The notes under the pieces are model-generated. The model ran no database searches and had not been told where the DNA came from. It worked only from the letters and a program-made list of their open reading frames with translations. This document shows, piece by piece, positions 24,934 to 34,097 of a stretch of DNA of 64,000 bases. The translations under genes and the position numbers were made by a program. This DNA comes from Branchiostoma belcheri (taxonomy: Eukaryota; Chordata; Leptocardii; Amphioxiformes; Branchiostomatidae): the NCBI RefSeq assembly GCF_001625305.1, contig NW_017804265.1:689826-753825 (forward strand). Reading direction: 5' to 3'. Each line of letters begins with the position of its first letter. Position 1 is the first letter of the stretch.

Positions 24934-27900
24934 TCAATTTGAGTATATTTCAACACTCTTGTTCCCGTTTAGATGGGTGACGTTAACCTTACGCACTACG
25001 TCACCCGGTCTCACGTTTTCTGTGTGTTCCTTTACCGCCTTTTCTTCAAGTTCAAGCTCAAGAGCTTTCACAACGTCATAGACTTGCCTCTGCCACTTAA
25101 AACTTTCTTGTGTATTACGCTCTTGGAGCGCCCGTCGTTTAGGTTTGACTAGCTTGACCAATCCGTCGGCCCAACTACCATACATGTCCTGACACCATGA
25201 AACAACATCTGCAGATGTGATGGTACTTTTTGCAGAGGTGTGCTGGACACAGGGCATGCCCTTCTTAAAATGGCCGCCAACATTTCCCGTCAGCCTCCTC
25301 TTGCAGGTGAAGCAGTAGCTAGTTTTGCACACGACACACCGGATGTGGTTGTCAGTGTTTCGCTTCCGGTTCATCCGATGGCATGCTGGGCAGGCTGCGC
25401 ACTCTGCGTTGTCGAAGGCGGACAAATCGGCTTCAAGGATCCCTTGGATTGCACTTACAATCTGTAACATATTAGGAGTTACACTATATTTACATTTTGT
25501 ACGTCTTTGCAGTCCAGTCTTGCAAGATAAGAAGAAAATAAGAAATTAGATGATGTTGGGATAGTCTGTTTCGGTATAAAGGTTGATAGGTACATATGTA
25601 ATACCGTAGGAATAAAGTCGTTTGCCACCTGTTCTACCCATAATTCCTCCGTCTCCCAGCATGCAATGGTCTACCCATAATTACCCGCGTCTCCCAGCAT
25701 GCATTGGTATCACTGAAAGGTGAGTAGACTTACCGGTGGCGGCTGGTTGGCTGCACGGTCGCGCCGACGTCTACAGATGCATGACGCAGCCCCGCAGTCG
25801 TAGCAGAAGCTGTGCCTGCACCTGACGCAAACCATGTGGTTGCACCTGTGAAAGCAAAGGAAAAATAATCTTATCTTGTATGTCAAAACTACCTAGCACT
25901 ATTGTAACACTACATTTTGCACGTAGTGACACAACAATTCCAGTTTAAATGCAGTGTTCACTGTGATACTGACCTTCCTTTCCGATGTCCTTGTCACTCG
26001 AAGAGCCACAAAGCAGTTCGAGCAGTTTTAAAAATACTGCCAGGTGACGCTTTTAGTACATCCTCTAAGCTTCCTTTTCCATAAAGGCACACGGGGTTTC
26101 CATCTACTATGTGTAAAATTATCATTTTGTTCCGCACTATCGCATGGTGTATCGCTACATCTACAAATACGGTTTTAGAATGATACGAAGTCATATTTTT
26201 TTTTGCACAAGAGGCCATGGAAACAAACATTTGCTGACCCAACACAAATGCAAAATGTTTGTACATGTGGTATAAAATGTAGTGTTGTGAATCTTACCCG
26301 GTTGTCCTGTATATTGCAATATGGCATTTCGGACAGGGTGTGGTGCTGTCCATGATGAGTTTGTTGGAGAGAGCGTCGTACTTCTTTCTTCCCTTCACTC
26401 TCTCTTCCCATCCCTCCATCCCAGTCTGACCAGAAATCGTGATCCTGCCACTTGTTCGGTAGTTCTTCCACACTCGGTGAGAACACTCCCCTAACTGTAA
26501 GCCGCAAGTGTATACATGTATTTCTTTTCAAACTCATGTCCGAATGACATGATGCAGTGCACGCATCACGAGTACAAATAATGTCTAGTTTCTATATAGG
26601 TGCATTACTGATGGGCTTGGATTCTTGTTGGAGGCAGTATACGCAGCTATTAAACATTTTTATTGATCGATAGTCCCGTTAGCAAGTGGCCATTAGTAAC
26701 TGCTTTTTTGGCGTAACAGTCCCATGCTTTTAACATTTTGTGCGTTTTAGTAGGCATACGTTTTTGTTAGGTTTTCTAAATGGTAAAAGCTTCATATTCA
26801 TAGTAATAGTGAGTAAGTTTATTAAGTGGCAGAATCATTACAAATACTTTGCAATTTGAAGGCAGATACATGTTTGTAATATTGTTCGCAATATCATGCT
26901 TATGAACCCCATACATACCCTTCCATGCCACCAGTCCCGGCACCTGGTGCAGAACGGATGCCCGCATTTCTCACAGTCCGCCCGCCGCCGTCCGCCAGGG
27001 TACGCCTCCGAACTCACGCGAGAAATCCCGTGACACTTCGGGCACCAGTCGACCTCTCGTTCCTCTTCCAAAACTCGACGTTCCCTCTCTTGTTCCTGGT
27101 GTACAAAGAATTAGAATAAGATATTAGAATTGGAACACCGTGACCTGTATGCGATATTTTGTTCATTTCTATCCTGTGAGATGACCAGTACTTTATTGGG
27201 GAAATTTTCGGAGACGTACATAGTTACATAGTTAAGGCACTGTTACAAGTTGTACATTTGCATTTTTATCTATTTTGAAGTGGCCAAAGCAATTTGAAGT
27301 TAGTAATGTTGCTTTTGCATGACAATAGCGAAATGCAAAGATCATGGAACCTACATCAAATAACTGCAAATGATAGATGTGAATTTTATATAAGCTGCGA
27401 CGACTTTAGATTTTAGCCTTTAGATTACCTCTGCCTTCTTCTGCTGTCTGATGAAGGTTCTTTGGTCAAGCACAGCCCAAAGAACGTCAGCGGGAATAGT
27501 GACGTCACATCCGCTTCCTGCGCACCTAAAATCAAAACCAAATTCTTGTACTCGCAGCAACAAACTTTCACAAGCTTCTTCTTGATCAAATGAGGAAATA
27601 TTTTCTTGTGAATCGTAAAACCTTTTGTAGACAATATGAGCGATTGAAATGTCGTCTGAGTCAGCAAGCGGTAGGCAAAAAGCGGGATGATTTGCTTACC
27701 AATAATTTGCATGCGCCTATCAATAATTTGCATGCGAGTACCAACAATTTACATATGCCTAGGAATAATTTGCATGTGCCTACCAATAATTTGCATACGC
27801 CTACCAATAATTTCAATGTGCCTGCCAATAATTTACATATGCCTAACACTAATTTCCGTGTGCCTACCAATAATTTGCATATGCCTAGGAATAATTTGTA

Positions 27901-28669
27901 TTTGCCTACCGGGAACTTGTGTAAACAAAAAAACAATATCTCATATAGTGTAAAAGAACTTTTGTTAGCACCAAGTTGCACTACTTACTTGATTATCCAC
28001 GTCCCTTCTTCCATGACGTAATGACAATGATTCCGGAGACAGCTCTCACAGAACACGTCACCACACTCCTCTATCACGTGACTTGATCTTGGCGAGTCTA
28101 CAAGACAGATGCCGCATATCTCTACCTAAAGAAAATATAAAGAAAGAGAAAAAATACTGTAAAATCAATGCTTTGATATTCGTTTCGTTACGATGCAAAT
28201 AATATCCTTTTTATCCATGAGCAAACATACATTGATTTCAAAAGGATGCTTACTGTTACCATTTAACGTCACCAATCCACACGAAAAGATTATATTATTA
28301 AGCACACACAGCGAGCGCCTGCGTCTTTAAACTTGTGACACACCATAAACCTTAAGCTTCAACCAGTAAAAAAAATTGTTACAAAACATAATGGTAAACG
28401 AAGTGTGGCACAGATGCACAAATATCCAATGACTAAACATGCCCTTATACATCTCACAAACCGGCATTATGATCAGCAATAAATAGAGTATGGCTTGAAG
28501 AAAGATGGAAACAGCTTACATCTGTCTCATCCACCTCTTCTTGTGTAGCGAAACCCCCCTCTTCGATAGTTTCTTCCTCTACGGTAGCGCCCAATAGCGG
28601 GGGGTACTTCCCGACTTTTAGCGATGCTTCCACGAGCGTACGGCTTTCGCTTGTCCCTCCTTCCGCCAT
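24934..28669 (-). CDS. RBR (RING1-IBR-RING2) E3 ubiquitin ligase with extra RING2-like module
   Basis: Complete gene of 465 residues. Exons in transcript order: 28669-28520, 28125-27989, 27525-27429, 27095-26919, 26494-26298, 25845-25734, 25461-24934. All have GT-AG borders and matched phase. RING1 starts at C54 (CGICLVD, then CGDVFCESC). A glutamate/arginine-rich linker leads to the IBR (WCPKC from W145, CEKCGHPFCTRC, ending LGEC at C191). RING2 is CPKC at 241-244 with the probable catalytic cysteine C254 in TTGCNHM, then FCYDC. RBR ligases pass ubiquitin from an E2 through this cysteine to substrates. The last exon adds a second RING2-like zinc site (CPAC 314-317, CVVC, FTC, H354/C361) in which the catalytic position is aspartate (D327 in TDNH). 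The core resembles RNF217-type and the tail RNF14-type proteins; the orthologue is uncertain. Confidence 0.92.
25653..25708 (-). repeat. 38-bp tandem duplication with CCCAGCATGC cores
   Basis: CTCCCAGCATGCAATGGT at 25653 is repeated as CTCCCAGCATGCATTGGT at 25691, with a shared CTACCCATAATT lead. Intronic. The core resembles the ZNF143/SBS site, but only weakly. Confidence 0.6.
27698..27911. repeat. 21-22 bp tandem repeat rich in octamer motifs
   Basis: About ten units of the form CCTACCAATAATTTGCATGTG lie in RBR intron 2. About five units keep the exact ATTTGCAT octamer (reverse of ATGCAAAT, the POU/Oct site); others vary it to ATTTACAT or ATTTGTAT. Open frames reading Asn-Asn-Leu-His are repeat artefacts. 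Confidence 0.85.
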
Positions 28670-28890
28670 AACTACAAGGATTCAGTACTTTCCTGGCACA
28701 GAATAAGACAATGAACGAATTTCCGTCTGAAATATCCAGCTACACTCTCCCAAAAGCTGTATAGCTGTATTGAGACTGTACCTTTATATGCTTGTGTGTT
28801 TTGGTTGCCGGCGATTGTGCAATACCTGACGTCACAACCGCGAGCGCTGATTGGTTGCTATTCTAGTCCAGGGCCATGACGTCACGTGCA
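28670..28890 (-). promoter_or_regulatory. Probable promoter of the RBR ligase gene
   Basis: Upstream of the RBR start are two perfect TGACGTCA cyclic-AMP response elements at 28825-28832 and 28875-28882, the second abutting a CACGTG E-box (28881-28886). A CCAAT-type ATTGG sits near 28849. No TATA box seen. Site calls rest on consensus match only. Confidence 0.5.
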
Positions 28891-29128
28891 GACGACTGGT
28901 TGACAAAAACAGTGGTCGGCACAGTAGAGTAACACATAGACATAGGCAGTATCAGCTCAAATGGTATACCATTTTAACAACATTTCCACCCCACAACCTA
29001 TACTAGTAGTTAGCAGGTCACACTAGATTTTACATAGCACGAGTTAATGTCAGTATCATCGCCAGAAAGGTTGGGAAACGTTATACTGTGACCCGGAAGT
29101 ATCCAGTGTTCTGTTTGGCTTTGTTGAG

Positions 29129-29131
<3 letters not shown>

Positions 29132-29184
<53 letters not shown>
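29132..29184. repeat. GT microsatellite
   Basis: Uninterrupted (GT)n tract of about 26 units between the RBR gene and the acetyltransferase cluster. Confidence 0.95.
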
Positions 29185-29185
<1 letters not shown>

Positions 29186-29428
29186 GAGCTACCTATGTAT
29201 AATCCCATGAGTGCCTTCGTTGATATGTAATATTGCTGTACGAATGATCGAACGTACGATATATGGATGCACTAAGTAATCATTAAGTCACACTTGGATC
29301 AGACGTTTTTACCTTAGTTCTCTATCTATCACTCTATAACAACGTGTAGATGAACCATCATGGTTTAAACATACATGTGTATAACCTATTATATTCTCTC
29401 AAGCTGTGAAGAAATCGTTACATTATTT

Positions 29429-30088
29429 TCACAGTTTCTTCGACATCGTGTAGAGGGTTATTAACGCCCCTGGAAGTGGTAGAGGCCTATGAACTCTTGA
29501 ACTCATGACGTAGCCACACGTTCTATACAGGTACATGCCAGTCCCTGGGCCGGTGACCAAAATAACTTCCCTTATACCCACAGACCTGCAGTACTCTTCA
29601 AAATGGTTAACCATGATTGTCCCTACTCCTTGCCGCCGATACATAGAAAGCACGCTCATTCGTTTGAGTTGAGCCACCGTGTCAGATACCCGGTGTAGGG
29701 CAACAGAACCGATGATCCTTTGCTGGTAAACTACCACCCAGAACTTGCTGCCAGGTTTAGTAGCGTACCACGTGTACAAATCCTGCAGCTCGTCTTTGTT
29801 TGCTAAAATGTCTAGTCGATAGTCGGTCCACAGATACCAGAGAGATGACAAGAAGGCTACTGTTAATGCCATCAAAATGGACAGAGGCACGGAGTTTGTA
29901 AGAATATAAAACATGGCCAACAGGAAGGCGATCCACGCAAGGCTCTCAGAGGTCAACATCAGCCCAACTGCATGGCGGAAAGCCCCTCTCCCGAGTCTCT
30001 GTTCACGTAGTCCAGAGAGAACCATGTCAGTGACTTCTTCTGTCTCCTCTTGCCGGAGTTCTCTTATAACGATGTCGTCCTTTTTCAT
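29429..30088 (-). CDS. NAT8/camello-like N-acetyltransferase, copy 1
   Basis: A single coding exon of 219 residues on the minus strand. NAT8-family proteins are endoplasmic-reticulum membrane GNAT enzymes that transfer acetyl from acetyl-CoA to small amines or to protein lysines. A long hydrophobic hairpin follows the N-terminal region (SLAWIAFLLAMFYILTNSVP onward, about residues 45-85). The acetyl-CoA loop RRQGVG is preceded by LKRMSV and followed by the LYRTCGY strand. The start was set at MKKDD because the longer frame upstream runs through a probable 3' splice site at 30119; a 5' non-coding exon would end with a donor at 30265. Substrate cannot be deduced. Confidence 0.85.
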   Translation of the reverse strand: MKKDDIVIRELRQEETEEVTDMVLSGLREQRLGRGAFRHAVGLMLTSESLAWIAFLLAMFYILTNSVPLSILMALTVAFLSSLWYLWTDYRLDILANKDELQDLYTWYATKPGSKFWVVVYQQRIIGSVALHRVSDTVAQLKRMSVLSMYRRQGVGTIMVNHFEEYCRSVGIREVILVTGPGTGMYLYRTCGYVMSSRVHRPLPLPGALITLYTMSKKL

Positions 30089-30359
30089 GGTGCTGGACTG
30101 TAGTTTCTCGAAGAAAAGGCTGTGCAAGGGCGAAAATTAACAAACAGTAGAACTACGGCAAGGTTTATGTTATGCTCTTTGCAGTGGTACAAATTTACCC
30201 CACCACTTAAGCAGCTGATGTTAAATCTCTTGGCCAATAATTAAATAAATGTAAGGAAACTTACCTTGCTGGTACCGTACGCTGTGTTCCTACGTGTCAC
30301 ACCATGGCCTTGACCTTGGGGAACTATAACCTTCAGCCTTTAGCTTCCGGGCTGGTTCT

Positions 30360-30651
30360 GTGATTCAACAATGCGGTAACTGCCTGGAATTTTATACGCA
30401 GGGTTTTTGAAAGTTAAGTGAAGGTGAACGTCATTGAACATAACTTATTGAAATAAGGACCTCATTTGCAGAATTCATGAGGAAATGCTAGAATGGCTTT
30501 CTTTGTTAAGATTAGACTGTCTCTTGGTGAAGAATATGATCAACTGATGCAATTTATGGAAATGAGGATCCTATTTGCATAATCAGGGGGAATAATCTAT
30601 AATTTGTCACTCATAAACGTTAACATCATTTGGCGAAGGTATGAGATCGTG
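30360..30651 (-). repeat. Octamer-bearing dispersed repeat R2, copy 1
   Basis: The reverse complement matches 50848-51145 and 53607-53853 (TCTCATACCTTCGCCAAAT, the ATCCTCATTTGCATAA block, AAGGTCCTTATTTGAATAAG, GATGTTCACCTTCACT, and the GCAGTTACC end). It lies between divergent NAT8-like copies 1 and 2. Confidence 0.75.
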
Positions 30652-30689
30652 CACGTGGAGATCTAGTTAATGATTAATCACAACTTATG

Positions 30690-31830
30690 TGGGAGCGAGG
30701 CGGACACAGCACAATGATCTAGTAGTAGTACCACCGGTTTAAAGGTCTGAAGGTCAAATTTCAAAGGTCGCCGCCGGCGTGTCATGTACGCAGCATTGCA
30801 ATGTAAGTTTCCTATATCGTTTAATTTTTTATGTCAAGATAAATAATATAAGCTGTTTAACGGGTAAGATTTCCAACTGAGGCGGGCCTAAAAATCGTGT
30901 GCGAATGTTTTTTTAGTTCAACGGTGGGCGTGGCGTGCTATTAAATGCGCAACAACAGACGATACAAAATTTTCTTGGAAGAAACTACAGTTCAGCACCA
31001 TGAAAAAGAGTGACATCGTCATAAGAGAACTCCGACAAGAGGAGACAGAAGAAGTCACTGACATGGTTCTCTCTGGAGTACGTGAAAAGAGACTCGGAAA
31101 GAGACTGGTTATCCGTAACGCACTTGGGCTGATGTTGACCTCTGAGAGCCTTGCATGGATAGCCTTCCTGTCGGCCATGTTTTACATTCTTACAAACTCC
31201 GTGCCTCTGTCCATTTTGATGCCTTTACCAGTAGCATTCTTGTCATCTCTCTGGTATCTATGGACCGAATATCGACAGAATATCTCAAGAAACGCAGAAG
31301 AACTCCAGGATTTATACACGTGGTACGCTACTAAACCTGGCAGCAAGTTCTGGGTGGTAGTTTACCAGCAAAGGATCATCGGTTCTGTTGCCCTACACCG
31401 GGTATCTGACACGGTGGCTGAACTAAAACGAATGAGCGTGCTTCCTATGTATCGGCGGCAAGGGATGGGGACAATCATGGTTAACCATTTGGAAGAGTAT
31501 TGCAGGTTTGTTGGTATACGGGAGGTTTTTCTGATTACCGTGGCCAGTTTCGGGTATGGCGTGCACCTTTATCGAACATGTGGCTACGTCATGAGTTCAA
31601 GAGTTCGCAGGATCCTGCCTCTCCCAGGGGCTTTCCTTATTGTCTGGAAAATGTCTAAGAAACTGTAGTGCAAAGTTTCGTCAACGTAATTATAACGTAG
31701 CGTCATAAAATGTGTACGATTTGTTCACGGCTCTACAACACCAGGTTACGTATTAAAGTTTATGTGGAAACCATGATCACACATCAATCTAAACGTTAAC
31801 GATGTAATAGATGAGACATAGCTCGGGGTT
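30690..31830 (+). repeat. Segmental duplication, upstream copy (contains NAT8-like 2)
   Basis: Non-coding sequence before the gene (GGACACAGCAC, the TGAAGGTCAAATTTCAAAGG block, GATAAATAATATAAGCTGTT, CAACTGAGGCGGGCCTAAAA), the coding region and part of the 3' flank are all repeated about 1.55 kb downstream (32220-33540). This shows tandem duplication of a whole gene with its promoter. Confidence 0.85.
31000..31668 (+). CDS. NAT8/camello-like N-acetyltransferase, copy 2
   Basis: Intact single-exon coding region of 222 residues, starting MKKSD. Same architecture as the other two copies: acidic N-terminus (RELRQEETEEV), hydrophobic hairpin at about residues 45-85, then the GNAT fold with RRQGMG acetyl-CoA loop and LYRTCGYV strand. 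It has a small insertion near the last beta-strand (ITVASFGYG). A shared GTAAGTTTCC donor at 30803 suggests a 5' non-coding exon as in the neighbours. Closest relative is copy 3. No biochemical substrate can be inferred. Confidence 0.88.
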   Translation: MKKSDIVIRELRQEETEEVTDMVLSGVREKRLGKRLVIRNALGLMLTSESLAWIAFLSAMFYILTNSVPLSILMPLPVAFLSSLWYLWTEYRQNISRNAEELQDLYTWYATKPGSKFWVVVYQQRIIGSVALHRVSDTVAELKRMSVLPMYRRQGMGTIMVNHLEEYCRFVGIREVFLITVASFGYGVHLYRTCGYVMSSRVRRILPLPGAFLIVWKMSKKL

Positions 31831-32219
31831 GCTGTAATAAAAATGCCTACTTCTGATCGGAGCTTGACTCTATATAATCGCGACCCCACATAATGGATAT
31901 AACGTTAGATTATCGTGGCATAACATTACACATAGCTCGACACGCATGCACAGACACTGACCTCGACAAGCCAAACAGAGAACATGTTAAGGACTACAGG
32001 AAGAATAGAACATCTAACAGATATCAAGCTAGATTGTGGATCCCAATAAAGTAAAAAAAAAACACAGTGGACACTTCCAGGTAACTGCATGTTCTTATTT
32101 TTCCCAACCCCCCTGCCGGATTGGTTCTGAGACCCTGTCCTTTTTTATGCCTTTGTACTAGTTAGGAAATTCTCCAATGATATCATCTAGTTCCTGATCA
32201 ATCAGAACATTAAGTGCAA

Positions 32220-33540
32220 TGTTCGAACGAGCGGACACAGCACATAATCTAGTACCACCGGTTTGACACGTGATGTCTGAAGGTCAAATTTCAAAGGTCG
32301 CGCCGTCAGCGTGGCACGTACGTAGCAGTGCAGGTGGCAACATTGTAAGTTTCCTCTTTTTATTAAATTTTTTTGGTCAAGATAAATAATATAAGCTGTT
32401 TAAGGGGTGAGATTTCCAACTGAGGCGGGCCTAAAATTGTGTGCGAGTGGTTTTTAACACTTAGTGGGTGTTACAGGTTAAGAACTAGCTTTCGCTAAAG
32501 AGAAAGCCATGAGGTTCAAAGTACAATGGAAGAGATCTAGAAAGGCCTTAGCCAATTTTATGGACTATTGTATAATTAATTACCTCAAGTTATACGCAGT
32601 GCTAATGTTTACTGATTTTTCACTCAACAGAGTAAGGATTTCTTTGCTTGCGGATACAGTCGACGATACAATCAAACGTTTCTTCGGAGGAACTACACAG
32701 TCCAGCACCATGAAAAAGAGTGACATCGTTATAAGAGAACTCCGCCCAGAGGAGACAGAATACGTCGCTGACATGGTTCTGACCGGAATGATGGAACAGA
32801 GAATCGGGAAAAGACTGGCTATCGGTAACGCACTAGGAATGATGTCGACCTCTGAGAGCCTTGCGTGGATCGCCTTCCTGTCGGCCATGTTTTACATTCT
32901 TACAAACTCCGTGCCTCTGTCGATTTTGATGCCTTTACTAGTAGCATTCTTGTTATCTCTCTGGTATCTGTGGACAGACTATAGACAAGATATCACAAGA
33001 AACGGAGAAGAGCTCCAGGGTCTATACACGTGGTACTCTACTCAACCTGGCAGCAAGTTCTGGGTGGCGGTTTACCAGCAAAGGATCATCAGTTCCATTG
33101 CCCTACACCGGGTATCTGACACGGTGGCTGAACTAAAACGAATGAGTGTGCTTTCTATGTATCGGCGGCAAGGGATGGGGACAATCATGGTTAACCATTT
33201 GGAAGCGTATTGCAGGTCTGTTGGTATACGGGAGGTTTTTCTGATCACTAGTTTTGGGTATGGCGTGCACCTGTATCGAAAATTAGGCTACGTCATTAGT
33301 TCAAGAGTTCACAGGATCCTGCCACTTCCAGGGGCTTTCTTTATTGTGTGGAAAATGTCTAAGAAACTGTAGTAAAAGGTTTCGTCAACGTAATAAAACG
33401 AATAGTCATAAAATGTGCATGATTTTGTCACGACTTTAGAAAACGAGGCTGTTTATGTGAAGAAGTTAACCATGATCACACATCTAAACGTTGTTATAGA
33501 TCATAACTCAGAGTTGCTGTAATAAAATAACTTAAGATCT
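32220..33540 (+). repeat. Segmental duplication, downstream copy (contains NAT8-like 3)
   Basis: Partner of 30690-31830: the same promoter blocks, coding sequence and 3' flank, with moderate divergence in non-coding parts and higher conservation in the coding part. Confidence 0.85.
32710..33372 (+). CDS. NAT8/camello-like N-acetyltransferase, copy 3
   Basis: Intact coding region of 220 residues. An open frame extends upstream to an ATG at 32509, but the extension is not shared with the other two copies. The start is therefore placed at the conserved MKKSD at 32710, in the same CCAGCACC context as copy 1. Membrane hairpin, RRQGMG loop and following strands are preserved. Differences from copy 2 include MMEQRIG for VREKRLG near the N-terminus and LYRKLGY for LYRTCGY near the C-terminus. 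Likely an ER membrane-bound acetyl-CoA dependent enzyme of unknown substrate. Confidence 0.87.
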   Translation: MKKSDIVIRELRPEETEYVADMVLTGMMEQRIGKRLAIGNALGMMSTSESLAWIAFLSAMFYILTNSVPLSILMPLLVAFLLSLWYLWTDYRQDITRNGEELQGLYTWYSTQPGSKFWVAVYQQRIISSIALHRVSDTVAELKRMSVLSMYRRQGMGTIMVNHLEAYCRSVGIREVFLITSFGYGVHLYRKLGYVISSRVHRILPLPGAFFIVWKMSKKL

Positions 33541-33691
33541 CAGCTCGAGTCTGACTCTTTCATACCGCCTTAAAGTAAATACATTACTTTTTATAACGTT
33601 ATATTCATTGTGACTAGTATCAAGTTGCATGTTACGTTCCACAGAGCTCGATTTACACACACAGGCACACACACACACACCACACACACAC

Positions 33692-33735
<44 letters not shown>

Positions 33736-34097
33736 GACACACACACAGCACACACACACACACACATACACACACACTGGCCTCGACAAGCCCTAAAGAG
33801 AACACCGTGGACACACTTGTATTAAACAGCGTCACTATAGTGGTTATTAGGTTGAGTTGACCCTAAAGGTCGTGACCCAACTAGAGGTCACCTCGTGGGA
33901 TGGCTTTGTCCGCCATTATAAGTTGTCCTTGAATGTTGTAATAAACGTCTGCTCCGCTTCTCGTACTCGTTGTCCCCCTGAGTCGTCGATTGCGTGTTAT
34001 ATGAATGACGCAGCCTTTCATAACATTTCGCAACATCTGTAGTAATTTCAATGAAAACCGCTAGATGGCGCCGTTACTGCAGTAGCGAGAAACCAAG
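33373..34097. other. Spacer between NAT8-like 3 and TRMT11
   Basis: It contains the tail of the segmental duplication and a long CA microsatellite (33651-33780), then GC-richer sequence leading to the TRMT11 start. No gene seen. Confidence 0.6.
33651..33780. repeat. CA microsatellite
   Basis: Interrupted (CA)n tract; apparent Cys-Val or Thr-His frames are artefacts. Confidence 0.95.

Noticed and set aside
27698..27911. CRISPR-like regular repeats
   Set aside because: Units are contiguous direct repeats without unique spacers, in a eukaryotic intron; a minisatellite, not a CRISPR array.
27590..28021. 143-codon frame with Asn-Asn-Leu-His-Met-Pro repeats
   Set aside because: Translation of the intronic octamer repeat, antisense to the RBR gene. 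All of the repeat lies between two well-supported RBR exons.
32509..32709. 67-codon N-terminal extension of NAT8-like copy 3
   Set aside because: Not shared with copies 1 and 2, and upstream sequence corresponds to 5' untranslated sequence in the duplicate. The conserved MKKSD start is preferred.
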